The position numbers and the translations under genes are program-made. A model generated the notes under the pieces. The model worked only from the letters and a program-made list of their open reading frames with translations, made no database searches and had not been told where the DNA came from. Shown piece after piece: positions 1-10,152 of a stretch of 64,000 nt of DNA. Position 1 is the stretch's first letter. Every line of letters begins with the position of its first letter. This stretch comes from an uncultured Collinsella sp. (GTDB lineage Bacteria > Actinomycetota > Coriobacteriia > Coriobacteriales > Coriobacteriaceae). The stretch spans positions 4,871-68,870 of the forward strand of contig CAUCTV010000004.1 of the NCBI GenBank assembly GCA_958445895.1, in the 5' to 3' direction.

Positions 1-13
1 CCTGTTTTTGGGC

Positions 14-493
14 TTACTTTTCATGGATCTGCTTGCCGCAAAGATGCTCAATCGAAATCTCGTAGAGTTGGACGCCCTTGATGTCTTTGGCGATTTCCTC
101 TTCAACTTCTTCGGCAGAGGGGTAGTACTTAAGCGCGAGCTGGCGGACTTTGTCCTCGATAAACGCAGGTGTCTCATCTACCAGACGGCAACGACCAAAG
201 ACCACGGTGCTCATAACATAGGGAGCCCAGTCATCGTCCTTGTACCACTCGTTGCCGTAAACGGTAAAGCAGACTTTATCATCACGCCTGAGTGAATCGA
301 CCTTGTGGCCAGCCTTGGCACCATGGAAATAAATCTTGTCGTGCTCGGCGTCAAAGAAGTAGTTGACGGGAATGGCATACGGGTAGCCACCATCGCCGTT
401 GACGGCAAAGACACCGCGCTTGCAGATAGCGAGCAACTCGCGCGCTTCCTCGTCAGTGATGGCGCGTTTCTTTCGACGTAAGGGCCTAAACAT
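14..493 (-). CDS. NimA/pyridoxamine 5'-phosphate oxidase-like flavoprotein
   Basis: The 159-residue product has the split-barrel flavin-binding fold of the PNPOx/NimA group. Visible family features are the opening Arg-Arg-Lys-Lys-Arg-x-Ile-Thr-Asp-Glu, the strand GGYPYAIPVNYFFD (about residues 35-48) and IYFHGAKAGHK shortly after it, which matches the FMN-phosphate contact region of NimA-like proteins. The ATG at 493 is chosen over the one at 532 because an AGAAAGGAAG ribosome site lies just upstream. Members are cytosolic, bind FMN or heme, and some reduce 5-nitroimidazoles. The substrate cannot be told from sequence, and nitroimidazole resistance is only a family possibility. It lies downstream of the hybrid kinase gene on the same strand, with a 42-bp gap. 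Confidence 0.85.
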   Translation of the reverse strand: MFRPLRRKKRAITDEEARELLAICKRGVFAVNGDGGYPYAIPVNYFFDAEHDKIYFHGAKAGHKVDSLRRDDKVCFTVYGNEWYKDDDWAPYVMSTVVFGRCRLVDETPAFIEDKVRQLALKYYPSAEEVEEEIAKDIKGVQLYEISIEHLCGKQIHEK

Positions 494-535
494 CGTTGGC
501 TTCCTTTCTAACTGTGCATGGTGGGTGGGCACAAA

Positions 536-3373
536 CTATAGCGAAACAGTTCCGTTTTTCTTGATGCGGGCGAGGATGTTTTTGAGCTTGTTAAAGTCGA
601 GCGGTTTGGGCAGATGGGCGTTCATGCCGGCATCGTGTGCCGCCTTGGCGTCCTCGGCAAAGGCATTGGCGGTGAGCGCGATGATGGGGATGTCGGCTGC
701 ATCGGCCTTCTCGCTCAGACGAATCGCGCGAGTTGCCTCGTAGCCATCCATACCCGGCATCATGATGTCCATCAGGATCGTATCGAAGCTGCCGGCGGGA
801 CGACTAGTGTATAGTTCGACCGCTTCTTTGCCGTCGGCGGCGCGAGTTACGACGATGCCTTCGCTTTCGAGCAGGGCCTGGGCAATTTCGGCATTGAGCT
901 CGTTGTCTTCGGCCAAAAGAACGTTCATGCCGGCAAGCGAGCAGCTGATCGCCTGCTCGTCCGCACCTTCTCTTGCCTGAGGGTTCTTGTCGATATCGAG
1001 CGGAATCTGGACGTTGAACGTACTTCCCATGCCGACCTCGCTCGAAATCTCAATCGTGCCGCCCATCATGTCTATGAGCGATTTGACGATCGGCATGCCC
1101 ATGCCAGTTCCCTGAAATTTACTGCGGGCATCGTTGCCCTCTTGGGCAAACGGTTCGTAGATGTGCTTTAGAAACTCGGGCGACATGCCGATGCCGGTGT
1201 CCGAGACGCTAAAGCAAAACACGGCGTGCTCGTCGTCGACCGGCTTGATGGTCGATGAGAACGTGACGGTGCCTCCGTGCTTGTTGTACTTGATGCTGTT
1301 GTCGAGCAGGTTGACAATGATCTGCCGAATATGGGTGGGGCTGCCGATCATATATTGGTCGACAGCGTAGGGCTCGCTGGTGTCGAGCATGGTTATGCCG
1401 CGGTCCGATGCGCGGAGCTTGCACAGTACGAGCGCATTGTCGCACAGCTCTTTAAGGTTGAATGATTCGTGCTCGAGTGTCACTTTGCGCTCCTCGATCC
1501 TGCCCATCTCGAGGATGTCGTTAATCAGTGACAGCAGGTGATTGGCGGCAACGCGCGCCTTGGCGCGGCTTTCGCGGGCGACCTGCATGTCGCCTTCTCT
1601 CAATTCCTCAATTTCGATAAGACCCAGGATGCCGTTGAGCGGCGTGCGGATGTCGTGGCTCATGCGCGTGAGGAAAGCGGTTTTGGCGGCGTTGGCGGCA
1701 TCAGCTTTCTGCCGTTCTGTCTGTGCGCGGTAAAGCGACCAGACAAGGATGATGATGCCGGTGAGCAAAATGCAGATGACGACTGCCGCAATGACGATGC
1801 GGTTGCGGTAGAGAAGTCGGAACGCATCCGATTCTTGCGCCGAGTACGATGTGGGGAAATAGCTGTTTGCAGAGAGCGATTCACCTGCATTGACGATGCC
1901 CTTATTGATGATTCCCAGCAGCTCGGGCTTGCCGCGCGAAATTAAACACGATAGTTGCGCCGTGTTGGTGAGTTCCTGTGTTTCGAAATCCTCGATGTCG
2001 TAGATGTCGCGGAGAGTTTCCAGGCGCGTGCTGGAGACAATGATGCAACGTGCCTTCCCCTCATTGAGGGCTTTGAGCACCTCGCCGTCATTCGAATACT
2101 CGGTTACCGTTGCGTTCGGAAAGAGACTTTCGAGCTCAAAACGGTTAACGATTGTGCTCTTTGTACAAGCGATGTTCTTAAGGTCGCTGTTCAGGTTTTT
2201 GCCACTGTGAATGGCGGTCAGCGAAACCGTTCCCATCGAGTTTGACTGGATGACCCCTGTCTGCTCGGCGAGCCAGTAGTCGCGAAACAACGGCAGGGCG
2301 ACATCGATGGTTCCGTTGGAAAGGGCTTTGATCATTTGCTTGTTGTTCGAGAGTGCGATTGTATTGACCGTAATGCCAAACTTGTCGTGCAACGTCGTTG
2401 CAAGCGAGGCGAGCGACCCTTCCATTTCGCCGTCGTCATTTTGCGTACAGTAGGGAAGTTGGTTTTTAAGATAGCCGAGCGTGATGGTATTGCCGTTTTC
2501 TTTGAGCCAGGTGGTCTCGGTGCCGGTGAGCGATGACGAGCCACTGTTTTGGGTCGAGTAACTCGATTTGACTTCCTCGTTATAGCGCGGGTTATCGCGG
2601 GCGATGGTCGCCATGGCGGCGTTGATGTCGTTCATCAGGTCAGGGCGGCTTTTGGGAACGGCAAAATAGTAGTCGCTCGAGCCTACGTAGAACATGGGTG
2701 ACGCATCGGGCGACGAAATGGTGTCGTTCATGATGACGGCGTCGACCTCGCCGTCTGCAAGCGCCTCAAAGAGGGCACTGCCGGTGTCGATTTCTTTATA
2801 GGTGCAGGTAACGCCTTCGTCGGCGAGCCACTGCTGGCCGACGATAGTTTGCATAACGCCGGCGTTGCAGCCGATGGTAAGGCCTTGGAGCGCCTGGGGG
2901 TCGCCTTTGGCAAGGTCGTCGCGATCGGGCCTGGCGTAGATGTAGTAGCGCTCAGTGCCCTCGGGGTTCGAGGAAAAGAACAGCTTCTGCTCGCGCTCTG
3001 CCGAATACGAGATGTTGGGCATGAGGTCGATTTCGCCCGCCTCGAGCATGTCCATAAGCTCGGAGAAGGTGCCGCTAACGTATTCGTATTGCCAGCCCTT
3101 TGTGTAATACGAGAGGGTCTGGAGGTACTCGTAGCCCCATCCCGAGAGGCGCTCGCCCGGCGTGCCTTCCTGGAAGCCTTTGTTGTTGACGAGCCAGCCA
3201 ACGCGGACCGTCTTGACCTGCTGGTCGGAGTCGGCGGCAAAGGCCGGGGTGGGCATGACGGCGCTCAGTAGTGTGAGCGCAGCAAGCGCGACGGCTAGGG
3301 TGCGATATAGAGCTAAGCGAAGGACGGCGGAAGGTTTCACAGGCAATCCTATCGAGTCGAGATAATACCGCAT
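536..3373 (-). CDS. Hybrid sensor histidine kinase with two extracellular solute-binding domains
   Basis: The 945-residue product starts with a signal sequence (hydrophobic 20-45, Ala-Phe-Ala cleavage site). Two tandem bacterial solute-binding type 3 domains follow (about 55-275 and 295-510), then one membrane span (527-547). The kinase has an H-box MSHDIRTPLNG with His573 and an ATPase domain with N, G1 and G2 boxes (about 680-795). A C-terminal receiver (about 816-938) carries phospho-acceptor Asp869 in ILMDIMMP. This is the EvgS/BvgS-like layout of paired Venus-flytrap sensors feeding a phosphorelay. There is no HPt domain and no response regulator gene next to it. The ATG at 3373 lacks a clear ribosome site. 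A GTG at 3340, preceded by AGGA, gives a better-shaped signal peptide and may be the true start. Confidence 0.9.
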   Translation of the reverse strand: MRYYLDSIGLPVKPSAVLRLALYRTLAVALAALTLLSAVMPTPAFAADSDQQVKTVRVGWLVNNKGFQEGTPGERLSGWGYEYLQTLSYYTKGWQYEYVSGTFSELMDMLEAGEIDLMPNISYSAEREQKLFFSSNPEGTERYYIYARPDRDDLAKGDPQALQGLTIGCNAGVMQTIVGQQWLADEGVTCTYKEIDTGSALFEALADGEVDAVIMNDTISSPDASPMFYVGSSDYYFAVPKSRPDLMNDINAAMATIARDNPRYNEEVKSSYSTQNSGSSSLTGTETTWLKENGNTITLGYLKNQLPYCTQNDDGEMEGSLASLATTLHDKFGITVNTIALSNNKQMIKALSNGTIDVALPLFRDYWLAEQTGVIQSNSMGTVSLTAIHSGKNLNSDLKNIACTKSTIVNRFELESLFPNATVTEYSNDGEVLKALNEGKARCIIVSSTRLETLRDIYDIEDFETQELTNTAQLSCLISRGKPELLGIINKGIVNAGESLSANSYFPTSYSAQESDAFRLLYRNRIVIAAVVICILLTGIIILVWSLYRAQTERQKADAANAAKTAFLTRMSHDIRTPLNGILGLIEIEELREGDMQVARESRAKARVAANHLLSLINDILEMGRIEERKVTLEHESFNLKELCDNALVLCKLRASDRGITMLDTSEPYAVDQYMIGSPTHIRQIIVNLLDNSIKYNKHGGTVTFSSTIKPVDDEHAVFCFSVSDTGIGMSPEFLKHIYEPFAQEGNDARSKFQGTGMGMPIVKSLIDMMGGTIEISSEVGMGSTFNVQIPLDIDKNPQAREGADEQAISCSLAGMNVLLAEDNELNAEIAQALLESEGIVVTRAADGKEAVELYTSRPAGSFDTILMDIMMPGMDGYEATRAIRLSEKADAADIPIIALTANAFAEDAKAAHDAGMNAHLPKPLDFNKLKNILARIKKNGTVSL

Positions 3374-3421
3374 AAGGATACCAGCTCAGCCACCCTAACA
3401 CCCGGCAGATGGGTAGTCATT

Positions 3422-3527
3422 GGGGACGTTCTTAAACGACTAGTCGCTGGGGACACTCTTTGCCGGAGTTGGCACTTAGGGACGTTCCCAATCTGTTTGA
3501 CACAAAAGGAACGTCCCCAAGTGCCGG
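3422..3527. repeat. REP-like palindromic repeat cluster (family A, copy 1)
   Basis: The intergenic segment holds an inverted repeat with 18-nt arms, GGCACTTAGGGACGTTCC at 3471-3488 and its near-perfect complement at 3508-3525 (one mismatch). Upstream blocks GGGGACGTTCTT, CGACTAGTCG and GGGGACACTC belong to the same cluster. The same blocks recur in a different order at 26301-26374. No transposase lies nearby. It resembles REP/RAYT-type dispersed palindromes, but the class is an inference. Confidence 0.7.
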
Positions 3528-3579
3528 ATGTGCGACAATACCGAGCAACGTGATGGGGCGTCTGGGAAAAGGGGTCGCG

Positions 3580-4005
3580 ATGAACAAGTTGAGGACGCTT
3601 GCCGACGTGTTGCGCCAGGCTGGCTTTGCGCGCATCACCGGCCTGTTCCTTATCTTCTACCTGCTGTGCTCGACGGTCGTCTGGCTGTCCGACCCTTCGA
3701 CCCTTACGTTTGGCGATGGCCTCTGGTTTAGCTTTGAGACCGTATCGACGATCGGCTTTGGCGATATCCCGGCCGAAACGCCGGTTGCCCGCGCTATCAC
3801 CGTCGTTTTGAGCGTCATCAGCATCTTCTACATCGCCATGCTCACGGGCGTGGCGGTGAACTACTGCAATACGCTCATCAAGATGCGCCAAAAGGACACC
3901 ATGGCGCGCTTTATGGACGATCTTGAGCACCTGGAAGAGCTCGATCGCGATGAGCTCGCCGACCTGTCGCGCCGCGTGCGCGAATATCGCCGACGCCAAC
4001 GCTAG
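3580..4005 (+). CDS. Two-TM potassium channel-like protein
   Basis: The 141-residue protein has TM1 (about 16-36), a pore helix, the selectivity filter TIGFGD (57-62) and TM2 (about 68-95), followed by a charged cytoplasmic tail ending Arg-Glu-Tyr-Arg-Arg-Arg-Gln-Arg. This is the KcsA/Kir-like pore module; a tetramer is expected in the inner membrane. No RCK or TrkA-N regulatory domain is present. The ATG at 3580 is preferred because GGGAAAAGGGG sits 5-15 nt upstream; the earlier in-frame ATGs lie in or near the family A repeat. Ion selectivity is inferred from the filter only. Confidence 0.85.
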   Translation: MNKLRTLADVLRQAGFARITGLFLIFYLLCSTVVWLSDPSTLTFGDGLWFSFETVSTIGFGDIPAETPVARAITVVLSVISIFYIAMLTGVAVNYCNTLIKMRQKDTMARFMDDLEHLEELDRDELADLSRRVREYRRRQR

Positions 4006-4042
4006 GGCGGGCGCCGCGCGTCACGATGAGGGGGACAAAAAT

Positions 4043-4576
4043 ATGAATATTACGGTATACCTGGGCGCCAGCGTCGGTAACGACCCGGCGTTTCTGCCTG
4101 CGGTGCGGCAGCTCGGCACATGGATTGGCTCCAACGGCCACGCGCTGGTATACGGCGGGTCCAAGTCGGGACTGATGGGCGCGCTCGCCGATAGCGTGCT
4201 CGATGCCGGCGGGTGCGTGACCGGTGTTGAGCCGAGCTTTTTTATCGAGGCCGAGTTTCAGCACGATGGTATCGATGACCTGATCGTGACGAGCGACATG
4301 GCCGAGCGTAAGGCCAAGATGATCGAGCTCGGCGATGCGTTCGTCGCCTTTCCGGGCGGTACGGGCACGCTCGAGGAGATTGCCGAGGTCATGTCGGCCG
4401 TGTCGTTGGGACATCTGAGCGCACCGTGCATCCTGTACAACCTGAACGGTTACTACAACGACCTCAAGGCGCTGCTCGAGCACATGATTGATAAGGGGCT
4501 TTCGAGCCCGAGGCGCCAGCAAGGCATTTACTTTGCCGAGGACCTGCACGAGATCGCATCGATTATCGGCAGCTAA
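4043..4576 (+). CDS. LOG-family Rossmann-fold protein (TIGR00730-like)
   Basis: The 177-residue protein has the family's two signature blocks: a YGGSKSGLMGALAD glycine loop near residue 37, and PGGTGTLEE near residue 104. The latter is the PGGxGTxxE motif of LOG enzymes, often misannotated as lysine decarboxylases. Characterised members hydrolyse nucleoside 5'-monophosphates and release the base and ribose 5-phosphate. The ATG at 4043 follows a GAGGGGG ribosome site; the longer reading frame upstream has no support. It lies 37 bp after the channel gene on the same strand and may be cotranscribed. The true substrate in this organism is unknown. Confidence 0.88.
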   Translation: MNITVYLGASVGNDPAFLPAVRQLGTWIGSNGHALVYGGSKSGLMGALADSVLDAGGCVTGVEPSFFIEAEFQHDGIDDLIVTSDMAERKAKMIELGDAFVAFPGGTGTLEEIAEVMSAVSLGHLSAPCILYNLNGYYNDLKALLEHMIDKGLSSPRRQQGIYFAEDLHEIASIIGS

Positions 4577-4702
4577 GCCGTAGGCCTATCGCACGTGCGG
4601 CGCCCAATGGCGCCGTTCGCGGCGTGGATGGTCGGCACGTCCGCGCTGTGCCCGTCTTACAATAAAACGTATCCTTGTCGATTTTGACCACGGGAGGCCC
4701 CG

Positions 4703-6004
4703 ATGGACAACCTTGCAAAACCCAAAAACCGTGCGCTGTTTTTAGTTAGCGTAGCCGTGACCGGTGCGTTTGCAGGCGCCGCGGTCTGGCTGTTTTTCTT
4801 TGCGATGGAGCACGGTATCGACTATCTATGGACCGAGATTCCGCATATGCTGGGCGTCGCTTCGCCCGAGCTCGCGAGCGGTCCGTTCGGTTTTTTGCCG
4901 TATCCGTTTTCCGTCTGCCTGCTGGGCGGCCTGCTGATCGGTCTGTACGAAAAGCTTACGGGCACCAAGACCGATGACCTCAACCAAGTGATGGCCAAGG
5001 TAAAGCGCGACGGCCGCTACCCGTACGACAACTTGGGCAAGCTTTCGCTTGCGGCATTGCTGCCGCTGCTGTTTGGCGGAAGCATTGGACCGGAGGCCGG
5101 CCTGACCGGCGTTATCGCAGGTCTGTGCAGCTGGGTCGGCGACCGCATGCGTCGCTTTGGCGCCGAGTTTAGGCAGCTCACACTGCTGGGTACTCAGGCT
5201 GCCCTGACGGCGCTCTTCACCGCGCCCGTGTTTGGCTTTGTGGCGCCGCTCGCCGGTAGCGCCGACGGCCAGGGCGCTAATGACGATGAGTCCGCGTCCG
5301 ATGAGATCACGATCAAGCTTCCCAAGGCGCAAAAGACCGTGGTCTACGGCATTGCGATTGCCGGCGGTCTGGGTACCTACCTGCTGCTCGGCCAGCTTAT
5401 GGGCGGCGGCATGGGCATGCCCAGGTTCGAGTCCGCTCAGGTGGGCAACCTGGAACTTGTCTGGCTCATTCCGCTGGCGTTGGTCGGCACCGTATGCGGC
5501 TGGCTGTACTTTGTCTCTGAGCATGCAAGTGAGGCACTGTCCCATGCCATAGGGGAGCGCCCTGTCGTCAAGGCCATGCTAGCCGGTCTGGCGCTCGCCA
5601 TCTGTGGCACGGTCCTGCCCTACACCATGTTTGCCGGCGAGACCCAAGCCGACGTGCTCATGGAGACCTATCTGACCATTCCCGCCGGCGTGCTTATCGC
5701 GACCGGTCTGGTCAAGGCCATGCTGACGCCCGCCCTCATCAACCTGGGCTGGCGCGGCGGTCACTTCTTCCCGGTTATCTTTTCGGGCGTGAGCTTGGGC
5801 TACGGCTTCGCTATCCTTACCGGCGCCGATCCGGTCTTTTGCGTCGCCGTCTGCACGGCCTCGACGATGGGCGCCGTTATGCGTCAGCCGGTCATGGTTG
5901 TGGGCTTGCTGCTCATGTGTTTCCCGCTCAAGGGTATCGTCTGCATGATCATCGCCGCCGTTATCGCCGCTGGCATTCCGCTGCCCAAGCCGCTGCGCAA
6001 GTAG
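4703..6004 (+). CDS. ClC-family chloride channel/transporter
   Basis: The 433-residue polytopic protein carries the ClC anion-site motif variant GGSIGPEAGLTG (about residues 115-126, the GREGP-type loop) and about ten hydrophobic segments. The conserved C-terminal glycine-rich helix block WRGGHFFPVIFSGVSLGYG corresponds to the GGxFxP region. A short acidic insertion (about residues 190-205) breaks the middle. ClC proteins of bacteria exchange chloride or fluoride for protons; which ion is used here cannot be decided. It has a strong GGGAGG ribosome site ahead of the ATG, and a TACAAT -10-like box at about 4659. Confidence 0.88.
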   Translation: MDNLAKPKNRALFLVSVAVTGAFAGAAVWLFFFAMEHGIDYLWTEIPHMLGVASPELASGPFGFLPYPFSVCLLGGLLIGLYEKLTGTKTDDLNQVMAKVKRDGRYPYDNLGKLSLAALLPLLFGGSIGPEAGLTGVIAGLCSWVGDRMRRFGAEFRQLTLLGTQAALTALFTAPVFGFVAPLAGSADGQGANDDESASDEITIKLPKAQKTVVYGIAIAGGLGTYLLLGQLMGGGMGMPRFESAQVGNLELVWLIPLALVGTVCGWLYFVSEHASEALSHAIGERPVVKAMLAGLALAICGTVLPYTMFAGETQADVLMETYLTIPAGVLIATGLVKAMLTPALINLGWRGGHFFPVIFSGVSLGYGFAILTGADPVFCVAVCTASTMGAVMRQPVMVVGLLLMCFPLKGIVCMIIAAVIAAGIPLPKPLRK

Positions 6005-6186
6005 CACGGCGGCGCACGGTCAATACAAACATCTCAAGCCCGGTGTGAGGGTGTTCAACTTGAGCTTGTGCCCTTTGACGGGTCGTTATTTTCAAAATGC
6101 TGCTGTAATCCACGACACGGGTTGAGCGCCTTCCCAATAATGGGCCACGCCGATCTGTGGCGCATGTCCGATGATACCGCGCCTGC

Positions 6187-6885
6187 CTACAGGTCGCGTG
6201 CTCGATAGACCTTGGTACTGATGGCGCAACTCAGTGCAAAGAGCACGAGGGCCAGTACGGCAATTCCTGCGCACAGGCAGCCGAGGACGACGGGATCGGG
6301 ATTTGCTCCGGCAATCGACATAAGCCAGTTGCTAATGGGGTTGGAGGAGCTCAGCGTGGCCATGGCAAGGCACCCGAGCAGGGCAAACAGGCCAACGGAT
6401 AGGCGCAGCGCCTCCATGTGTCCAAGGCGAAAGAACAGCGGCTGCGCCAAAAACACCATCATGAGGGAGATGAGCATCGATGCTGCCGAGGCTATTGCGA
6501 TCTCAAAGACCGTCTGTCCCGTCGAAGGAATGCCCGCGCTGTTGAAGAGCGGGATGGCGACGATACTCAAAAGCGTAGCTGCACATGCCATGGCGGCGGA
6601 GAAGACAATAACGCTCAGGTAGCGGGCACAAATAATGTCTTTGCGCGAGAAGGGCAGCGTTGCCCGATAACGCTCCCATCCGTTTTGATTGTCGAAGCCG
6701 GCCAGCGAGCTCATGACCATGATGGGTGACATGGCGCTGACCGCGCAGGCGCCGGCGCTCATGCCGGAATCGCCGTCCGATGCGTTGGCAAGGGTCAGCA
6801 CGACGAATATGAACAAGCCGACACCCGCAATGCTCGGGACAAGTGAGCGAACGATGGCGAGCTCGGACATAAAGGCGCGTTTCAT
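6187..6885 (-). CDS. ABC-2 type transporter permease
   Basis: The 232-residue hydrophobic protein has about six membrane segments, with polar loops such as NQNGWERYRATLPFSRKDII after the second. That loop is typical of ABC-2 permeases, whose cytoplasmic loop contacts the ATPase. Its start overlaps the end of the ATPase gene by 4 bp, so the two are translationally coupled. It is the last gene of the three-gene GntR/ATPase/permease operon. The substrate is not indicated by sequence; related YtrA-type systems respond to cell-wall-active compounds. Confidence 0.85.
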   Translation of the reverse strand: MKRAFMSELAIVRSLVPSIAGVGLFIFVVLTLANASDGDSGMSAGACAVSAMSPIMVMSSLAGFDNQNGWERYRATLPFSRKDIICARYLSVIVFSAAMACAATLLSIVAIPLFNSAGIPSTGQTVFEIAIASAASMLISLMMVFLAQPLFFRLGHMEALRLSVGLFALLGCLAMATLSSSNPISNWLMSIAGANPDPVVLGCLCAGIAVLALVLFALSCAISTKVYRARDL

Positions 6886-7763
6886 TTCGAAGCCCCTTTC
6901 AGCGTGAGGCGCAGATAGTCATCAATGGTTGCCCGGTCGCAGGGAATCTCGGGGAAGGCCTCGAGCGCCTCGCGACGGTTGGGCACGAGCACGTCCACGC
7001 TATAGGCGTGGTGGGCGGCACGGGCGCCTTCGACGCAAGCCATGAGCTCGGACGCCTGTGCTTGGGTGCAGTGGGCGATGCCGGCTCGGTCGGTAATGTC
7101 CTCGCGCGGCAGGTCAAACACAATCGAGCCGTTATCGATGCAGATGACGCGGTCGGCAGTGCGATCGAGGTCGGATGTAATGTGGCTTGAGAGCAGCACG
7201 CTGTGCTGGCCGTCGGCGACAAAGGCAAGCAACTCGTCGAGCAGTTCCTCGCGCGCCATGGGATCGAGGCCCGCGGTGGCTTCGTCCAAAACGAGCAGCT
7301 TAGCATTGTGACTGAGCGCGCAGGCGAGCTGCAGCTTCATGCCCATGCCGCGGGAGAGGTCCTTGACCTTCGTCTTGGGATCGAGGCCAAATCGGTCGAT
7401 GAATCCGGCGAACGTTTCGCAGCTCCACGTGGGGTATGCCGGGCCTACGAGCCTCTCGACCTGGCCCACCTTGAGCGTGGAGGGGAAGGGACACGTGTCC
7501 AGGACAAGCCCGATGCGGGAGCGCAGGTGGCGCTGCGTCTCGTCGGGCGCGTTGGCGTCGCAGCGCTGTCCAAGCAGATGCACCTCGCCGGCATCGAGCT
7601 TTATAAGCCCAAGCGCGGCGCGAATGGTCGTCGTCTTGCCGGCGCCATTTGCGCCCACAAAGCCAACGATCTGGCCGGGCTCCACGGCGAGTGTGACCAC
7701 TCGCAACGAAAAACGGTCGCTCACACGGCGTGAGATGCCTTTGAGTTCTAAAAGGTTTTGCAT
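6882..7763 (-). CDS. ABC transporter ATP-binding protein
   Basis: The 293-residue product has Walker A GANGAGKTT near residue 36, an ABC signature LSRGMGMKLQL, and Walker B LLVLDEATAGLDP, followed by the H-loop SSH. A C-terminal extension of about 70 residues is typical of exporter ATPases paired with ABC-2 permeases. The ATG at 7763 is set by an AGAAAGG ribosome site; open frame further upstream belongs to the regulator region and is not coding in this frame. It lies 23 bp after the GntR gene and overlaps the permease gene by 4 bp. Confidence 0.92.
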   Translation of the reverse strand: MQNLLELKGISRRVSDRFSLRVVTLAVEPGQIVGFVGANGAGKTTTIRAALGLIKLDAGEVHLLGQRCDANAPDETQRHLRSRIGLVLDTCPFPSTLKVGQVERLVGPAYPTWSCETFAGFIDRFGLDPKTKVKDLSRGMGMKLQLACALSHNAKLLVLDEATAGLDPMAREELLDELLAFVADGQHSVLLSSHITSDLDRTADRVICIDNGSIVFDLPREDITDRAGIAHCTQAQASELMACVEGARAAHHAYSVDVLVPNRREALEAFPEIPCDRATIDDYLRLTLKGASK

Positions 7764-7786
7764 GGTATAGCCTTTCTTGCAGATGG

Positions 7787-8167
7787 CTACTGCATGGTTT
7801 CGGGGGCTACCAGGTCGAGCATCTCGTGCAGCTTGTCGCGCGTAACGCCCAGGGCTTCGGCTTGGCTCGCCGCTTTCGCAAGCAGTTCTTCGATATGGCA
7901 GAGCTGGTTTTCGCGCAAGAGCTCCTGGTTGCCCTCGGCGACAAAACAGCCCTTGCCCTGCACGGTGCAGATAAAGCCGAGTTGCTCCAGGTCGGCGTAG
8001 GCGCGCTTGGTGGTGATGACACTCACGCCAAGATCGCTCGCGAGTGCACGGATACTGGGGAGTTTGGCTCCCGCCGCGAGCGTGCCCGAAAGGATCTGAG
8101 CTTTGACTTGCGAGGCTATTTGCTCGTAGATGGGCTTGTCGCTCGAATTGGATAGGATGATGTCCAC
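7787..8167 (-). CDS. GntR-family regulator, YtrA type
   Basis: The 126-residue protein has an N-terminal winged helix (PIYEQIASQVKAQILSGTL, then AKLPSIRALASDLGVS) and only a short C-terminal dimerisation tail. This length and layout are typical of the YtrA subfamily, which usually represses an adjacent ABC transporter operon. It is first in the operon with the ATPase and permease. A palindrome with GTGTATAT arms lies in the promoter region upstream (8195-8228) and is its likely operator. Confidence 0.9.
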   Translation of the reverse strand: MDIILSNSSDKPIYEQIASQVKAQILSGTLAAGAKLPSIRALASDLGVSVITTKRAYADLEQLGFICTVQGKGCFVAEGNQELLRENQLCHIEELLAKAASQAEALGVTRDKLHEMLDLVAPETMQ

Positions 8168-8194
8168 AGCGGCTCCTTAGCTGTTGGGCTACAC

Positions 8195-8228
8195 GTGTAT
8201 ATAACCGGTAAGCACAGTATATATACAC
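8195..8228. promoter_or_regulatory. Putative GntR/YtrA operator palindrome
   Basis: GTGTATAT (8195-8202) and ATATACAC (8221-8228) form a perfect 8-bp inverted repeat with an 18-bp spacer, about 28 bp upstream of the GntR start. On the minus strand the distal arm overlaps a TATACT -10-like box. This is what autorepression by the YtrA-type regulator would need. The protein-site match is an inference. Confidence 0.6.
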
Positions 8229-8382
8229 TATGTACAGTTACGCAAGAGACAAATTCGGATTGGGCCGGCTACCCAGGCCCCAACTGATGAATTTGTCCTG
8301 ATAGGCGCCCTAGAGCGGGATTTCGCGGCTACAATAGTGCGGTTACAACGACGTAATGCACTCAATGCAAGAAAGGATCCGC

Positions 8383-9996
<1,614 letters not shown>

Positions 9997-10001
9997 CGCA
10001 C

Positions 10002-10037
10002 CGGCGCGGTGGCCTTGCGGGGCTGCCGCGCCGTTTG
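10002..10037 (+). terminator. Possible terminator after prfC
   Basis: CGGCGCGG (10002-10009) and CCGCGCCG (10026-10033) can form an 8-bp GC stem followed by a short TTT. The T-run is weak, so function is uncertain. Confidence 0.45.
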
Positions 10038-10152
10038 CTTGCCTGATGCCGTGTGAGCGGCTATCATACCCACCGTCGTCTCAAGACCGGGGCGTCCGAG
10101 CAGTTCGGGTCCGATATCCTGCTCGTTAAACCTAAAACCAAAGGAGTACATA

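Noticed and set aside
14..493. Calling the first gene a nitroimidazole reductase
   Set aside because: The NimA/PNPOx fold is broad and no residue visible here fixes that activity.
10079..10152. preQ1 riboswitch before the VUT-family gene
   Set aside because: The leader lacks the recognisable preQ1 aptamer pattern.
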